This document shows, piece by piece, positions 10,950 to 20,649 of a stretch of 64,000 bases of DNA. Origin of the DNA: Periplaneta americana. Its lineage: Eukaryota; Arthropoda; Insecta; Blattodea; Blattidae. The stretch is from assembly GCF_040183065.1 (NCBI RefSeq), contig NC_091132.1, forward strand, positions 160,787,602 to 160,851,601. The letters are read 5' to 3'. Under the pieces are notes generated by a model. It saw nothing but the letters and a program-made list of their open reading frames with translations. It searched no databases and was not told where the DNA came from. The translations under genes were made by a program, and so were the position numbers. Each line of letters starts with the position of its first letter. Within the stretch, counting starts at the first letter, position 1.

Positions 10950-11092
10950 GTCATCACTATTATTATTATTATTATTATCATCACTATTATTATTATTATC
11001 ATCACTGTTATTATTATTATTATTATTATTATTAGTAGTAGTAGTATTAATATTATTACTGTTATTATTATTACTATTATTATTTTTACTAC

Positions 11093-11135
<43 letters not shown>

Positions 11136-11137
11136 TT
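10916..11137 (+). repeat. ATT-rich microsatellite at a LINE 3' end
   Basis: About 220 bp of (ATT)n with ATC and AGT variants, starting directly where the LINE 3' UTR ends. It probably expanded from the LINE tail. The open frames through it are low-complexity and not genes. Confidence 0.9.
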
Positions 11138-12640
11138 TTTTATTAATATCGGGTTTGGTTCGGTTCAGGCTCGGGCCTTATAGAAACGAAAATATATGCA
11201 GTATTTTTTTTTTTCGCAAACAATGTACCGATTAAAAGAAAAATACGAAAGTTTTAATGCATGTACGATTAGATGTCCACTCGGTAACCATCCAGAACAG
11301 TAAATTACCAGAATGGTAAGTTAGTATTTATTTCGCCTTCATGTTCGTATTGCCATTTGTATCATACACACAGAGTATTGTTTATTTGTTTTACCTGGCA
11401 GACTGATAGATTACTCTTTCTCCTGCCCCACTGGAGAGACATCTCACATCTTTATCAGCTGTACCTGTCCCCTTTGGTCTCTGATCTCTGGTCTCTGGTC
11501 TCTGCTCTATCTGCTCTGCATATTCCAAGCGCATGCGTGCAACAAAATGTTTTGCCTTCAAACAATGGTCAGTGTTTGTGCGACGAGTAGTTCCAACTCT
11601 GCTCAAACTTGCTGTATCGTGCTGTACAGAGTTTTTGCTTTTTTCTTAATCATGCTTAAACTTGTTTAATCGTGCTATACATCGTTCTTGCACTGTGCTC
11701 AATCATGTTTAAACTTGCATAAACATGCTGTACAGCGTTTTTGTTTCGTGCTAGATCAGTCATCGTCAACTGGCCTGCATATTAGTTCAGAGCACCGAGA
11801 CTCTGGCTGAGGAGGTAGTAGTGTGCAGTGTGTCGAGCCAAGCCATCACAGAAGCCAACTTTCTGACCATACTGTAATTTAAAATGTCTTCTTCGATTGT
11901 GTTCTACACGAGCATAGACACCTAACATTGAACAGTCAGTGAGGGAAAAACGAATTAAAAAATCCAGGAAAACCAATGCTAATGATCAGCGAAAATAATT
12001 TTTATCATTTGTTATTTACATTGTAATAAAATAATTTAGGCCTATTTCTGTCTTGTAACAAACGATAATGTGTTTCATATGTTATACATAATAAAAATAA
12101 TTTATTTTGTGATATATAGTGTCGGGTAAAATAATGGATAATTCATTTTATGTTATTGACGACACTTGAACAAAGGAATAGGACGACATGATTTAAATAT
12201 TACTAATGGATTCGACTTGTTTAATATTTTGTAAAATATAAATATATAAAATAAACTATTTGCTTTGAATACTGTTACAATATATAACGGAAAAAAAAGC
12301 CAACTTGTTTCATGTCATAAATTGAAAAGTGATTTACGTATTACACAGTTCCTCTTAAAATAAATTAAGTACATGCTTCTTCCGTGTTTACTTTTATTAT
12401 AATTATTAGAGACTGATTAAAAGGGTTGAACAAGTGAACGGACGCCACTGCCAATCACCTGATTCCTTCCCCCCAACTTCTGCTGCACAGTTGATGTCTA
12501 AGAGATAGAAATGAGCTAGCGAGCAAACTGAGATGACGACTGCTGTGCTAGATAAACGTGCGGCATTCCTATATTAATCATTGAAAAAACATGTTTGAGC
12601 ATGTTGAAGCAAAAACGTTTTCGCTAAAGCAGTTTTGTTA
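11138..12640. other. Interior of the Harbinger-like element; no gene recognised
   Basis: About 1.5 kb with no defensible coding region. 11590-11760 contains three or four diverged repeats of the type aatcatgtttaaacttgc ... gctgtacagcgtttttg, consistent with subterminal repeats of the surrounding transposon. Confidence 0.5.
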
Positions 12641-12855
12641 GATAAATGTGCGCCCAGCTTTATAGCTTACACTACTTGAGGGCATGTGTAGAAATGACAA
12701 ATATTGAAACTTTGCATATAGTTAATGGAAACTACTTTCTCAATGCAATGTGGCACTTCATATAAGCTACACAAAATGCAGACAACAGAAAATATAATTT
12801 TTCGTTTTTGAACTAATGTAACGGTAAAATGGCCGCTAAGAATAGCAGCATTGTT

Positions 12856-13115
12856 TTTTTTTTAGTTGGTTATTTAACGACGCTGTATCAACTACTAGGT
12901 TATTTAGCGTCGATGAGATTGGTGATAGCGAGATGATATTTGGCGAGATGAGGCCGAGGATTCGCCAGAGATTACCTTGTATTCACATTACGGTTGGGGA
13001 AAACCTCGGAAAAAACCCAACCAGGTAATCAGCCCAAGCGGGGATCGAACCCGTGCCCGAACGCAACTTCAGACCGGCAGGCAAGCGCCTTAACCGACTG
13101 AGCCACGCCGGTGGC
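12856..13115 (-). mobile_element. tRNA-derived SINE, family B, with 13-bp target duplication
   Basis: Complete minus-strand SINE B: poly-T/A tail, gttatttaacgacgctgtat, body, and a tRNA-like head ending gagccacgccggtggc. tagcagcattgtt occurs at both edges (12843-12855 and 13116-13128). It sits about 140 bp upstream of the first zinc-finger coding exon. Confidence 0.88.
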
Positions 13116-13268
13116 TAGCAGCATTGTTGAAACGTGTTGATTACCATCTATGTGTTAGGCCACGAAATTTTCAAATGCACCTCGTATTGTAACCACTTCA
13201 CACAAGCTTCCTTCAGCAGCTTACATTCTTCTGACATGAGATTATCAACACATAAATGTCTGTTACAG

Positions 13269-13366
13269 CTGCAATGGATGTAATCAAGAAGGAACCTGAG
13301 GTTGACCCTTTGGCTATACAATGGAGTGACGAGACTGATACAGATGAGAAGAAGCCCTTATCAGAG
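13269..13366 (+). CDS. Zinc-finger gene, first coding exon (exon 1)
   Basis: An acceptor-like ttacag ends at 13268, ATG is at 13274, and 31 codons run to a gtaaat donor at 13367 (phase 0). The peptide begins MDVIKKEPEVDPLAIQ and is acidic with a KKPLSE end. From memory this is the N-terminal leader of a large cockroach/termite C2H2 zinc-finger family; its biochemical role is unknown to me. The intact reading frame and good splice sites support a real exon. It joins in phase to 18938. The true 5' UTR, any earlier exon and the promoter are not identifiable. Confidence is limited by the exon's short length. Confidence 0.78.
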
Positions 13367-13872
13367 GTAAATTGAGAGTCACTGGTTATAATTTCTATGT
13401 GCGACATGTAGAATATGACATGAAGTTTTGTGGATATATTTCCCAGTTTATAAGTAGAAGACTTTGAAAAGTTATAGTAGTCTAAAAAATATTAATGTGA
13501 AACTTCGGTATCCCCTTCACACTACATATGAGAGAGAAAATGTAGAGTAGTTAAATAATTATCACATACCTCGGCCTCATATCTCTTAAATAACCCCTCA
13601 TTTCACTCATCTAACCCATAAAGAAACTTATAAATCAAACGTCAGTCCCATGAGTGGTGTGGGGCGATATTGAAGATTGGCCATTTCAAATCTATAGTTC
13701 TTTGTCATATTTTCCTTCATGTCACATGTTACATGCTTTTTTTTTTTTATACTCCTTAGTATTTTAAGAGCTGATAATGAGTACTATTTTAAGTTGAGTC
13801 TTAAGGTAACCTTCAATAAAAATCTACGTAAAGATTATTATTTTTTTGTCCTACAGAATACATGTTACGATA

Positions 13873-14368
13873 ATTTATATTAGTGGAGAAAAATTCGCTC
13901 CGGTGCTCCACCAGGAATCGAACCCGGGCTCTTGGTTCTATGTACCAAGTGTTGTCACCATTTTGCTATGCTGAAGTTCAATTCTGGAAAAAGACTGGAG
14001 ATTTTCGAAAGAAAGATTCTGCGAAGGATCTATGGCCCAACATTTGAGGAAGGTCTCTGGAGGAGGAGACGCAACTATGAATTATATAGACTTCTAGGAG
14101 AGCCAAATATAATCAGTACAGTTAAAACTAGCAGATTGAGGTGGGCAGGACATGTAATACGCATGGACCCAAATGAACCTTGCAAAAAAATTGTAATAAA
14201 TCCGGGAGGTCAGAGAAGACGAGGTCGACCGCACTTGCGATGGATTGATGGAGTGGAAGAGGATGTCAGAAAGTTGGGGTGCAAGAATTGGAAGGCTGCT
14301 ACACCAGATAGAGACGGATGGCGACAATTACTAAGGGAGGCCCAGGCCCATCAAGGGCTGTAGCGCCA

Positions 14369-14409
<41 letters not shown>

Positions 14410-14725
14410 GTTCAATTCACAGCACTGGATCTACGTAGATTCTTTGAGCAACAGTGCATATTACTGATGAATCCCGGCCACCAAGTCACTCAACTGAGTG
14501 CGCTCCTTGTATAATGGCAGTTGACTTAATATAAAATGTCAACATACATGCCCAACTTGGAGTCAGTCCACAAAGGGAAAAACACTGGAGGAGAGGGGTT
14601 CGATCTGGTGCTGTGGATTGAACTTTGGTGTAGCTCAATGTTGAGAGCGCATGGTATGTAGAACCAAGGACCCAGGTTCGATTGCTGGCGCCGGAGCGAA
14701 TTTTTCTCATCTAATATTAATAGAA
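13873..14725. mobile_element. Foldback element E with tRNA-like terminal inverted repeats (copy 1), split by a LINE
   Basis: The left arm (13885-13983) runs gagaaaaattcgctccgg, a reversed B box (aatcgaacccggg) and cttggttctatgtaccaag. The right arm (14600-14715) is its inverse, ending cgccggagcgaatttttctc. The centre (aacttggagtcag, cacaaagggaaa) matches, inverted, the centre of copy 2 at 24533-24835. So this is a family with shared structure, not a chance pair of tRNA-like sequences. A LINE has inserted in the left half (13984-14405). Confidence 0.72.
13984..14405 (+). mobile_element. RTE-like LINE 3' fragment with (GAT)n tail and 13-bp target duplication
   Basis: Open frame through to 14363 reads LEIFERKILRRIYGP, then a TSRLRWAGHVIRM block and RRGRPHLRW, the conserved C-terminus of RTE-like LINE polyproteins. 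The 3' tail is (GAT)n at about 14370-14405. tgaagttcaattc occurs at both edges (13972-13984 and 14406-14418), showing a 5'-truncated target-primed insertion into the foldback element. The reverse transcriptase is missing, so it is inactive. Confidence 0.85.
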
Positions 14726-15189
14726 TAATTAGGTTATTCGTGTCAGTAACACCGCTTTTTCTTCTTTCAGTTGGTATGTGTTTCATGAATGTATGTTCAG
14801 ATATTTCGATTCAGAGAAAATAAATACAGACTCAGTACAGTGATTTTTTTAAACTTCAATTATTAGTACTCTTCCAGACGCGTAATTACGATATATTGCT
14901 AAGTTCTAGAAGGAAACATTTATCATTTGTGTATCATATGTAGCTGTTAATGTCATAAGCTGTTTTTATTATTCCGTACTTCGCATCTGCCTTAATTAGC
15001 AATCAGCCCCCAGTATGAGGACCAGAGTGCAGCATATAGCGCTTGGAATCACATCCCTGTAATCTACACTGTGATCTTTTAGTCTCTCCACACTACAGTA
15101 GCTAGTATGGCGGTCAGTATACTTGCAGAGAAGTCTGTACTTTCCTTTAGCCTCTCTCAAAGGCATGAAAACTTTACCTTCCCCCATTG
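14726..15189. other. No recognised feature
   Basis: Intronic sequence without identifiable repeats or coding signal. Confidence 0.4.
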
Positions 15190-15320
15190 TGGCAGTAGTG
15201 CCACAGTCTAGTATAGTATCTCTGAAGAATCATTGCAGATGACAGGTAGAGTAAGCTTGAACATAAACATGCGATCGATGCCCTGTTCTGACGTACTATG
15301 CACAGTGCTGCAGTAAAGAA

Positions 15321-16407
15321 ATGCCTCAGTTCAGTTCGTTCAGTTTGCTAGTAGGTATCGGAAGTGTGTCTGTACACAAGAGCGAATGGAAACTCCGAGA
15401 CACACGTTACGCAAAGCGGAAGATTATATACAATGTGCTAAAATTTTGTAAAGAAGAGAAAAAGAAAGGTCTTATCATTCCATTAACGAACGCTGTGAAA
15501 AGAACAGCAACGGCAGTGGGAAAGAGTGAAAGAACAAAATATACTATAGCTAAGGAGGTGAGGAAGCAAAGCGCATTGGAGGACAATTTCCAACGTCTGG
15601 TAAAAGCCGCCCACATTCAAAGAAAATTGTACTTGATGATTTTGAAAAATATGTCATCCGCAGAACTTTTTTCGAGTTTTATGAGCAGAGATAAAGAAAT
15701 TCCGACCCTAAGCAAGCTTATGAATGCTATTAAGGAAAAGATACATTCTGGAGACTGCTGAAATCCATGGGATACAAATTTAAGAAATGCAAAAACATAC
15801 GATATGTCTTAATGGAGCTGTCGGACATTGTTGCACGTCGTGCAGCATGCCTGAGAATGCTAAAACAAAACGAAAAGGGGCCAAAGAAGCCAATTGTTTA
15901 TACAGATGAAACATGGGTCCATATTCATTATACCGCATAGAAGTTTTGGCAGCATGATGAAGTACAAGGTATGCATGTAAACCAAAGTGTTGGGTATAGG
16001 GCTATTGTTGTTCATGCCGATGGTGAAATGGAATTCGTAGAAGAGGCCGAGTTGATATTTGACTCCAAATCTTATTCTGCAGATTATCATGATGAAATGA
16101 ACGGCGAAAATTATAATAAATGGTTAAAGGAACGGCATTGTTGTGTTAGATAATGCAAAACCACCAAAGAAGACTGGTTAAAATGCTGCCAATCTGTTAA
16201 ACATATCAGGGACGAATATTGGCATCGTGTAGCGTTAATGGAAGAGGAAGTTGGAGGGATAGTAATACACATGAGTAGTGATAAAGAGTGTGATGAAGAT
16301 GAGACGTATTATGATAGGCCAGGTAGCAGGACAGACGAAGGCAGTTCAACTGATAATGCAGATGAAATTGAGGCCTCTGCGTCGGGCATACAGCTATTTC
16401 TGGAATA
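15321..16407 (+). pseudogene. IS630/Tc1-type DDE transposase pseudogene
   Basis: The N-terminal region reads SEWKLRDTRYAKRKIIYNVL and a helix-turn-helix-like block (LTNAVKRTATAVGKSERTK). After a frame change it reads DDFEKYVIRRTFFEFYEQ, IPTLSKLMNAIKEK, then LLKSMGYKFKKCKNIRYVL. The catalytic region shows VYTDETWVHIHY (first Asp), a stop, then GYRAIVVHADGEMEFVEEA and SADYHDEMNGENYNKWL, then LDNAK.. (second Asp) in another frame. At least three frameshifts and one in-frame stop (about 15938) destroy it. Family assignment rests on the TDETWV, GDYH-like and LDNA motif order. Confidence 0.75.
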
Positions 16408-16629
16408 AGGTACTGTACGTGTATATACCGTACATATGACAGAAAAAGTAAATTCAAGTGTGGTATTGGTAATAGTATTTGATTATAACAGCTGTTGATG
16501 TTTCTATTGTCAGACTGTACCAATATTTCTCCAGCTGATTCGCCATGCATCGAGACTGAGAGGATCACATTCACAATACACGAGCGCCCTCACCTGAAAA
16601 CTGCAATGTTTCCTCAGATGGGTTATATA

Positions 16630-16803
16630 TACAGTCACGAAGCTCAATACGTAGTAAATATGCATCCATAGATAGTTGCTCACCACTAGGATCGCTGATA
16701 TCGCTCATTAGAGACAATACGAAATAGTACCAGCACAGTCTATTGTTCCTAGCACCCTCACAACTCAAGCTTCGTGATTGTATATTCTAGACTGTGGTAC
16801 TAC
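16630..16803 (+). repeat. 3' terminal repeat of the IS630/Tc1-type element
   Basis: Matches 1961-2150. It also contains a shorter inner inverted pair, cagtcacgaagctcaa near 16633 and gagttgtgagggt/caagcttcgtgattg near 16770-16785, so it can fold on itself and could mobilise as a MITE. Confidence 0.65.
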
Positions 16804-17300
16804 TATCTATTGCCCAGGCACTTGGAAGTTCTCCATTCGCCTTCTAGTTTCCCAGAATAATTTAGAGTCCGAATCCAGAAGATTTGATGCCAAAACTGGA
16901 CATTTTCGTAAATGTTCTTGATTCATCAAAGAGTCTTCTAGGTTACACAGGATACATTCTGGTGAACCAAAATTTCCAATTTGAAACAGGTGTGCTGCTA
17001 AACACTCATGGCCAGTTAGCATTCGAAATTTTGCTACTGCATCTTTTCGAGGAAAATCAGATATAGGTATGTTCTTTTTCAGTAATCAATACTGACCAAG
17101 ATTTATTATTACTGTTTTCTTGAAATTTCTTTAGAATTTTGATTTGAAATTGTGTTTGTATGAACAATTTGGCACTGTGATAAGATATCATTTTCAAGGG
17201 TACTTGTAATATTTTAGTTCCTTTCTTTGCCAAACAATCTGCAATCTCATTGCCCATAATACCACAATGGACAGGGATCCTTTGGAGATACAGATTTTCC
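16804..17300 (-). mobile_element. LINE RNase H / C-terminal fragment
   Basis: On the minus strand 17300-17057 reads IPVHCGIMGNEIADCLAKKG, the end of a type-I RNase H domain with its Asp in NEIAD. After a frame shift 17022-16807 reads MLTGHECLAAHLFQIGNFGS, then CILCN and NQEHLRKC. It is the same polyprotein tail as at 348-656. It abuts the end of the DNA transposon on one side and a tandem array on the other. Inactive. Confidence 0.8.
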
Positions 17301-17304
17301 TGTA

Positions 17305-18035
17305 TTTATTTATTTTTTTGCCAGTATGTAAAATGGATGATTGAATTTCTACAATTTTGGAGGTTTTTATTTTGTTTTGCCAGTGTGTATAACGATGATT
17401 AAATTTCTGCGATTTTGGAGTTTTTTTGTCATTATATGTATGGATTATTGAATTTCAGCGGTTTTGGATTATTTTATTTTGTTTTACCAGTATGTAAATG
17501 GATGATTGAGTCTTCGATTTTGGAGATTTTTATTTTATTTTGCCAATATGTATATGGATGATTAAATTTCTGCGATTTTGGAGGTTTTTGTTTTATTTTG
17601 CCAGTATGTATATGAATGATTGAATTTCTTCGATTTTGGAGGTTTTTATTTTATTTTGCCAGTATGTATATGGATGATTATATTTCTGAGATTTTGGAGG
17701 TTTTTATTTCATTTTGCCAATATGTATATGGATGATTAAATTTTTCCAATTTTGGAGGTTTTTATTTTGTTTTGCCAGTATATATATGGTTGATAGAATT
17801 TTTGCGATTTTGGAGGTTTTTATTATAGATGATTGAATTTCTTCCATTTTGAAGGGTTTTTTTATTTTGCCAGTATGTATATGGATGATTACGTTCCAGC
17901 GATTTTGGAAGTAGTTATTTTCTTTTCCCATTATGTATATGGGTGACTGAATTTCTGCGATTTTGGAGGTTTTTATTTTGTTTTGCCAGTGTGTATATGG
18001 ATGATTGAATTTATACGATTTTGGAATTTATAAGA
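17305..18035 (+). repeat. Degenerate tandem array, about 58-bp unit, about 13 copies
   Basis: Repeated core tgccagtatgtatatggatg, then attgaatttctgcgattttg and gaggtttttattttg. Copies vary in length (about 45-60 bp) and diverge at 5-20 percent by eye. Open frames on either strand follow the repeat and are not genes. Confidence 0.9.
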
Positions 18036-18067
18036 ATATTGATTGAAGCTTTGGCTTGGATTGCAGA

Positions 18068-18302
18068 GTCGACTCGGTTGGCAAGTTGGTATAGCGCTGG
18101 CCTTCTATGCCCAAGGTTGCGGGTTCGATCCCGGGCCAGGTCGATGGCATTTAAGTGTGCTTAAATGTGACAGGCTCATGTCAGTAGATTTACTGGCATG
18201 TAAAAGAACTCCTGCGGGACAAAATTCCGGCACATCCGGCGACGCTGATATAACCTCTGCAGTTGCGAGCGTCGTTAAATAAAACATAACACATAACACA
18301 CA
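18068..18302 (+). mobile_element. tRNA-derived SINE, family C, with 12-bp target duplication
   Basis: tRNA-like head (gttggtatagcgctggcctt, B box gggttcgatcccggg), body with cttaaatgtgacaggctcat and tactggcatgtaaaagaact, tail cgtcgttaaataaaac. ttggattgcaga flanks both edges (18056-18067 and 18303-18314). Confidence 0.88.
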
Positions 18303-18399
18303 TTGGATTGCAGAAATTGAGTCGCTAAAATATAACAGCATTTTTTAAACTTATTAATATTATTGTAATAAGCGTTGCCAATTAACGTTCAGTATTGGA

Positions 18400-18740
18400 C
18401 TGCTTGTTTCAGTGTGTTGCGACAGTGTTACAAATGTTTGATATAACAGCAAATTCTGCGACCACACGGAGCATATTCATAACTGTGAATGGTTGCAGAT
18501 TCGGCACATGGTTAGAAATGTTTTACGTTTTTACAGATGAAGCCTGGTTTTACCTGTCGCATTACACTAATTCTCAAAATACCGGAATTTGGCCATCTAA
18601 AAATTCGTATGTAGTGAAAGAAACGAAACTCTATAGAGGAAAAATACTCGTGTGGTGTGAATTCAGAATTATTGCCCTATTTTTTTTAAAGATCTATTAT
18701 TCTGAAGTTTACTGTTCCGTTATTATGTTTCCATTTGTTT
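18400..18740 (+). pseudogene. mariner-like transposase fragment
   Basis: The open frame contains FTDEAWFYLSHYTNSQNT followed by IWPSKN, and further on a KILVWCEFRI block and SEVYCSVI. This is the first-Asp region and downstream strand of a mariner-like DDE transposase family common in insect genomes. The N-terminal DNA-binding part and the second Asp are absent. It stays open by chance or recent decay but cannot be functional alone. Confidence 0.7.
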
Positions 18741-18937
18741 GATAATTAAATTTATTGAAGTATCGCTGCTAAATGATAATCATTTGTGAATGGTTGTTTA
18801 TGCTAATGCTAACACAGAGCCAGGATTACCACCACACTCCTCTTATTTAGTGGGTTATCGTGTATTCCACTACTGCGAAACGACTTAAATGTCAGGCTGT
18901 ATTATACGTTACATATGATTATCTCTGTTTTCTGCAG

Positions 18938-19075
18938 GAAGGGAATTTATTGGATTTCCACGTGACTGGAATAAAGACAGAAAGTGTCAGCCGCAGCTAT
19001 GAACTCACATCGGAAATTAAAGTTGAGGATACTGCAGTGCAAACTGATTTTGTTACGACAAAGTGCAAAGCTGAG
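18938..19075 (+). CDS. Zinc-finger gene, coding exon 2
   Basis: Acceptor tttctgcag ends at 18937 and donor gtgtgt starts at 19076. The 138-nt exon is phase 0 at both ends, so it fits exon 1 exactly. It encodes EGNLLDFHVTGIKTESVSR followed by an acidic stretch with EIKVEDTAVQTDF and ends KCKAE. From memory this matches the second exon of the same cockroach/termite zinc-finger family. No domain of known function is seen; it is probably a linker or interaction segment before the fingers. Confidence 0.78.
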
Positions 19076-19281
19076 GTGTGTGAATCCCATAGGGTTTTCC
19101 GGTTGTTCTCCTTTCAATATTAGTCTTGTAATCTTTTCGTTGTAAACAGTTACTATGTCATTGAACCTCTAGGGATATAGCATATGGTAAAGCCATTAAT
19201 ATTTTCTATGCAAAATTATATACGGTACACTTTTCTTTCATAGTACTCTAAATTTAAAGTATGGTCATGGATAAATATATA

Positions 19282-20051
19282 ATAGGATGCGAAACTGCAG
19301 TCAGCACCATCTGGCAGTGGGGGGCTGAAATAAGATGATCAGCGCCCAACGTCGTAGGTGGTGTACATTAGAACTACGTGTTGGATACATTACCCAGAGT
19401 TCTCTATTTAACCATTCGAGATATTGCTCGAGAGTCGAGAAGACGAGATGGCAGACAGAAACTTGCTAATAAGTGAACATAAAGTGATAGGTGTGTGTAT
19501 AAGCAGTGTATGTTAAACAGTGATGTTTATGGACGTTGTAAAAATAGTGTTGCTGAATGTATTGTAAAGTAATAGTAATATAATAAATTTAACTATCTAA
19601 GTAGTTCTTGCAGACTTCTCCATTGCGCTGTACAATAAATACCCAAAGAATACAATCCGAATTATCTAACCTTTTGCTTTATTTTTTTTTCTCTGTCTGG
19701 TTATATTTTAATCGGGTAGTGTAAAATAGATCGTATCTTTTATCTTCCTGTTGGCTCCGGTAAGAATTTTTAGTAGAAGATGCTGTGAGGAATAAAAATG
19801 TAAATGTTTTATTTTAAATTGGGTTAGTTTTGAATATCGATGAGGGTGGGAGAGAATACTTTATGCACAGTTTGCCATTTTCGTCACCAGGTGCGCTGCT
19901 AAATGCATGGAATAATTAGTTACTCTTTTCACTACTTGGTGCGCTGCTAGATGTAATAACGCCCTCCCACAAACAGATGGCAGCAAGATCAATTTCTACA
20001 ACAGCGCCTCTAGTATGTGTTGCGGGAAACTCAGTAAGTTTCGCATCCTAT
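19282..20051. mobile_element. Non-autonomous TA-flanked element, 770 bp
   Basis: Terminal inverted repeats ataggatgcgaaact at 19282 and its complement agtttcgcatcctat ending at 20051, flanked by ta on both sides (19280-19281 and 20052-20053). A TA duplication suggests Tc1/mariner-type mobilisation. The interior has no transposase ORF. Confidence 0.7.
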
Positions 20052-20097
20052 TATGTATATTCATCCATGCTATGGGTTCTACAGTAGCGCTGAAAAG

Positions 20098-20100
<3 letters not shown>

Positions 20101-20134
<34 letters not shown>
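20101..20134. repeat. (TA)n microsatellite
   Basis: 34 bp of uninterrupted TA dinucleotides at the edge of the Penelope-derived inverted structure. Confidence 0.95.
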
Positions 20135-20137
<3 letters not shown>

Positions 20138-20640
20138 ATTACACAACTTCGTTAACATGTTTCAGCCTGTTATTGGCCATTTTGAGAACTGTTTGTTGCT
20201 GTTCTTGGCGCCTTTTGTTCGTGTTTCCTGTGGAGTTGTGTAATGTAATGTGGAGTCAAAGAGTGTGTGTGTTCTGAAATTGAGTTGTGTGTTGAGGATT
20301 TTAGTTGGATGTGTTTTTGTGTCTATATATTTCGTATTACAGTATCTTCTGGCGTGTCGAACTGGTTGACGAGTTGGTATAGCACTGGCCTTCTATGCCC
20401 AATGTTGCGGGTTCAATCCCGGGTCAGGTCGATGACATTTAAGTGTGCTTAAATGCGACAGGCTCATGTCAGTAGATTTACTGGCATGTAAAAGAACTCC
20501 TGCGGGACAAAATTCCGGCACATCCGGCGACATTGATATAACCTCTGCAGTGGCGAGCGTCGTTAAATAAAACATAACATTTAACATTTGTTCTGGCGTT
20601 TTGGTTGAATGTGTAGAATTTTCATGTCTGTGTTGTTGTT
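20135..20640 (-). mobile_element. Penelope-like element 3' fragment (minus arm), with SINE C inside
   Basis: 20135-20346 and 20591-20640 together are the inverse of 21700-21900 and 20650-20728. Shared landmarks are ttaacatgtttcagcctg and tgtgttctgaaattgag. On the minus strand the inner part reads into the end of the GIY-YIG region seen at 46101-46318 (attctacaca... element). A SINE C (20356-20590) interrupts it. Confidence 0.65.
20356..20590 (+). mobile_element. tRNA-derived SINE, family C, with 9-bp target duplication
   Basis: Nearly identical to 18068-18302, with the same head, body and gttaaataaaacataac tail. ttctggcgt flanks both edges (20347-20355 and 20591-20599). It is inserted in the minus arm of the Penelope fragment. 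Confidence 0.88.
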
Positions 20641-20649
20641 GTAGAGAGT

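Larger units (their letters stand above)
10183..12659. mobile_element. PIF/Harbinger-like non-autonomous element, 2.48 kb
   Basis: The ends ggctgggcgcacatttattt and, inverted, agctgggcgcacatttatct match over about 35 bp with three differences. The flanks are tta on both sides (10180-10182 and 12660-12662). A 3-bp TTA duplication with GG-starting termini is the PIF/Harbinger pattern. Near the termini, variants of aaaacgtttttgc recur. No transposase or Myb-like ORF is present. A LINE 3' end with its microsatellite lies inside (10470-11140). The superfamily rests on TSD and terminus only. Confidence 0.68.
15190..16803 (+). mobile_element. IS630/Tc1-type DNA transposon, near full length, inactive
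   Basis: The left terminus agtagtgccacagtctagta (15192 on) is matched, inverted, by the right terminus ending at 16802 (tctagactgtggtactact). A longer right terminal region (16630-16803) is shared with 1961-2150. Inside is a degenerate transposase (15321-16420). The ends suggest an originally complete element. The target duplication could not be fixed. Confidence 0.72.
13367..18937 (+). other. Intron 1 of the zinc-finger gene
   Basis: Donor gtaaat at 13367, acceptor tttctgcag ending at 18937. The 5.6-kb intron is filled by a foldback element with a nested LINE, an IS630/Tc1-type transposon, a LINE fragment, a 58-bp tandem array, a SINE C and a mariner fragment (annotated separately). 14726-15189 holds nothing recognised. 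Confidence 0.7.

Noticed and set aside
10814..11235. Open frames rich in Tyr, Ile or Leu
   Set aside because: They are translations of the ATT microsatellite.
18043..18282. 79-codon frame with cysteines at a SINE
   Set aside because: It spans the tandem-array edge and the tRNA-like SINE C; the related 20393-20587 minus frame arises the same way from another SINE C.
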